Shown piece by piece: positions 4,840 through 6,211 of a stretch of 6,211 nucleotides of DNA. Source of the DNA: Bacilli bacterium (GTDB taxonomy: Bacteria; Bacillota_I; Bacilli_A; RF39; UBA660); contig CAKJXT010000092.1 of the NCBI GenBank assembly GCA_918219625.1, forward strand, positions 1 through 6,211. Direction: 5' to 3'. The position numbers and the translations under genes were made by a program. Below the pieces are notes generated by a model. That model did no database searches, was not told the origin of the DNA, and saw only the letters and a program-made list of their open reading frames with translations. Each line of letters begins with the position of its first letter. Within the stretch, counting starts at the first letter, position 1.

Positions 4840-5631
4840 ATGAGAAAGTATTTATTTATTTTTAAAACTCAAGTTATGACTAATCTACAATATGTTTTTG
4901 ATTTTGTTGTTTCATTTATTGGATATTTTATAATGATTTTTGTTTTGTTTAATTTATGGGAGTATTTATATAGTGATCCAAATGAAATAATTAATGGTTA
5001 TAGTATGACTAGTATGATGTGGTATGTTGTTATCACTGAGATTTTATATTCTATTGTTGATGGTCGTATTTTGTGTAATAAAATATCTGAAGATGTTAAG
5101 GGCGGTAATATTGCTTATAATATTAATAAACCTTATAGTTATATTGGATATATAGTTAGTACACATTTTGGAAGTATGTTTATTAAATTTATAATTTATT
5201 CAATTTTATCTATTTTATTTGGATATATGTTTATTGGAAGTCTTCCTAATTTATCTTTAGTAGGAATTATATTTGTTTTAATTTCTATGTTTTTAGGATT
5301 ATTAATTAGTACTTTATTAGTTTTATCTATTGGTTTATTTTCATTTTTTATAGAGGATTCTGGACCTTTTTATTGGGTTTATAGTAAATTAATTTTAGTT
5401 ATGGGCACATTATTTCCTATTGAGTATTTTCCTTTATTTGCTCAAAAGATTTTAGTTTATACGCCAGTTTATGTTGTTAATTATGGACCAGCTAAATTGT
5501 TTGTTGATTTTTCAATTGATAAAGGAATTTTAATTATAATTGCTCAAATTATTTATGTATTTATTGCTTATTCAATTTGTAATTTTATTTATAGAAAGGG
5601 GGTAAAGAATATAAATGTTAACGGAGGTTAA
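4840..5631 (+). CDS. ABC-2 type transporter permease, subunit 1 (COG4587/DUF990-like)
   Basis: An integral membrane protein of 263 residues forming, with the next gene's product, the membrane channel of the exporter. About six hydrophobic segments can be seen, roughly at 20-42, 57-75, 111-133, 139-170, 183-202 and 228-251. The short polar N-terminus MRKYLFIFKTQ and the cytoplasmic stretch KISEDVKGGNIAYNINKPY (81-99) after the second segment match the ABC-2 family permeases of the DUF990 type. The true start is ATG 4840, one base past the ATPase stop, with AGGGAT (4830-4835) upstream. A GTG at 4813 in the same frame has no site of its own and would lie deep within the ATPase gene. The 3' end overlaps the next gene by 17 bases. 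Confidence 0.87.
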   Translation: MRKYLFIFKTQVMTNLQYVFDFVVSFIGYFIMIFVLFNLWEYLYSDPNEIINGYSMTSMMWYVVITEILYSIVDGRILCNKISEDVKGGNIAYNINKPYSYIGYIVSTHFGSMFIKFIIYSILSILFGYMFIGSLPNLSLVGIIFVLISMFLGLLISTLLVLSIGLFSFFIEDSGPFYWVYSKLILVMGTLFPIEYFPLFAQKILVYTPVYVVNYGPAKLFVDFSIDKGILIIIAQIIYVFIAYSICNFIYRKGVKNINVNGG

Positions 5632-6211
5632 AAATCAATTTAAGGTTTCATTTTTATCTATTAAGTATAGTGTTATGAGAGAGTTACTTAATAAAGCGAC
5701 TTTTATATCTAATATTGTTTTTATGATGCTTAATAATGCTTCTATGATTATTCAATGGTTAGTTTTATATTCTTTGAGAGAGGATATGGGAGGATATAGT
5801 TTTAAGGAAATATTACTTTTATGGGGAATTGCTTCTGCTACTTTTGGTTTTTCTAGATTTTTCTTTGAAAGAGCATTTCATATTTCTCGTTTTATTAATG
5901 AAGGTAAAATAGATTCTTTTATAGTTCAACCTAAGAATATTTTAATTGGCATTTGTACTTCTGGTATTTCTGTTTCTGCGATTGGTGATTTATTATATGG
6001 GTATATAATGTTGGTTTTTTATGGATTAAGTATTAAGACATTTATATTATTTACTTATTTTGTTATTACTGGAGGTATTATTATTACTTGTATTTCTATT
6101 ATTTTAAATAGTTTGAGTTTTTGGTTTTCTAATACTACAACTGTAAGTGTTTTGGGAAATAGGTTAATGTGCAATTTTGCGACTTACCCTGATGGTATAT
6201 TTAAGGGTGTA
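5615..6211 (+). CDS. ABC-2 type transporter permease, subunit 2 (COG3694-like), 3' end outside the window
   Basis: The frame from ATG 5615 runs open to the last base of the window: 199 codons, about three-quarters of a protein that is usually some 260 residues long. It begins MLTEVKNQFKVSFLSIKYS. Hydrophobic segments lie at about 30-52, 64-82, 109-135, 139-165 and beyond. FNEGKID-type wording after the second segment (RFINEGKIDSFIVQPKN) parallels the sister subunit, and FATYPDGIF (189-197) is characteristic of this permease group. The ATG overlaps the end of subunit 1 by 17 bases. AAAGGGGG (5595-5602) is its ribosome site, 12 bases away, a little longer than usual and suggesting coupling to the preceding gene. 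The product should pair with subunit 1 as a heterodimeric channel. Confidence 0.85.
   Translation, partial: MLTEVKNQFKVSFLSIKYSVMRELLNKATFISNIVFMMLNNASMIIQWLVLYSLREDMGGYSFKEILLLWGIASATFGFSRFFFERAFHISRFINEGKIDSFIVQPKNILIGICTSGISVSAIGDLLYGYIMLVFYGLSIKTFILFTYFVITGGIIITCISIILNSLSFWFSNTTTVSVLGNRLMCNFATYPDGIFKGV

Noticed and set aside
5623..5627. GGAGG as a ribosome site for a later start of permease 2
   Set aside because: No ATG, GTG or TTG lies at a suitable distance after it in the reading frame; ATG 5615 gives the expected N-terminus.
1..6211. Alternative genetic code (TGA as Trp), CRISPR arrays, phage or defence genes
   Set aside because: Trp codons seen are TGG, no in-frame TGA occurs in the genes, no spaced direct repeats are present, and no gene resembles defence or phage families.

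Overview
The window is AT-rich DNA from a low-GC Gram-positive bacterium, most likely an uncultured gut-type Bacillota (Bacilli or Clostridia). The grounds are a T-box leader in front of an aminoacyl-tRNA synthetase gene, strong Shine-Dalgarno sites, sigma-A-type promoters (TTGACA / TATAAT, often with an extended TGn) and U-tailed intrinsic terminators. Trp codons are TGG and the five complete genes end in TAA or TAG, so there is no sign of TGA recoding. All recognised genes lie on the + strand.

Layout. Positions 1-82 hold the 3' end of an IS3-family transposase gene, followed by a probable remnant of the insertion sequence's right end. Next comes a YiiX-like permuted NlpC/P60 (papain-fold) protein (184-846), then tRNA-Leu(GAG) (856-941). 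From 947 a consensus promoter drives a roughly 215-nt T-box leader with an arginine specifier codon (CGT) and then argS (1197-2864), which encodes an archaeal-like arginyl-tRNA synthetase. A strong terminator overlaps the argS stop codon. A Sir2-family NAD-dependent deacylase follows (2922-3686) with its own promoter. The sir2-ABC interval (3687-3860) appears to hold an unrecognised structured RNA of about 90 nt, with its own promoter and terminator. An ABC-2 exporter operon closes the window: ATPase (3861-4838), membrane subunit 1 (4840-5631) and membrane subunit 2 (from 5615, running off the window's end).

The pieces read as independent housekeeping or accessory units packed tightly, with promoters and terminators sharing bases with neighbouring genes. 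The T-box ties argS expression to the charging of tRNA-Arg. The three ABC genes form one translationally coupled operon whose substrate cannot be read from sequence. The best candidate for something undescribed is the small RNA at about 3709-3800, together with the three related TCACGA-type repeats that link its terminator to the ABC promoter.
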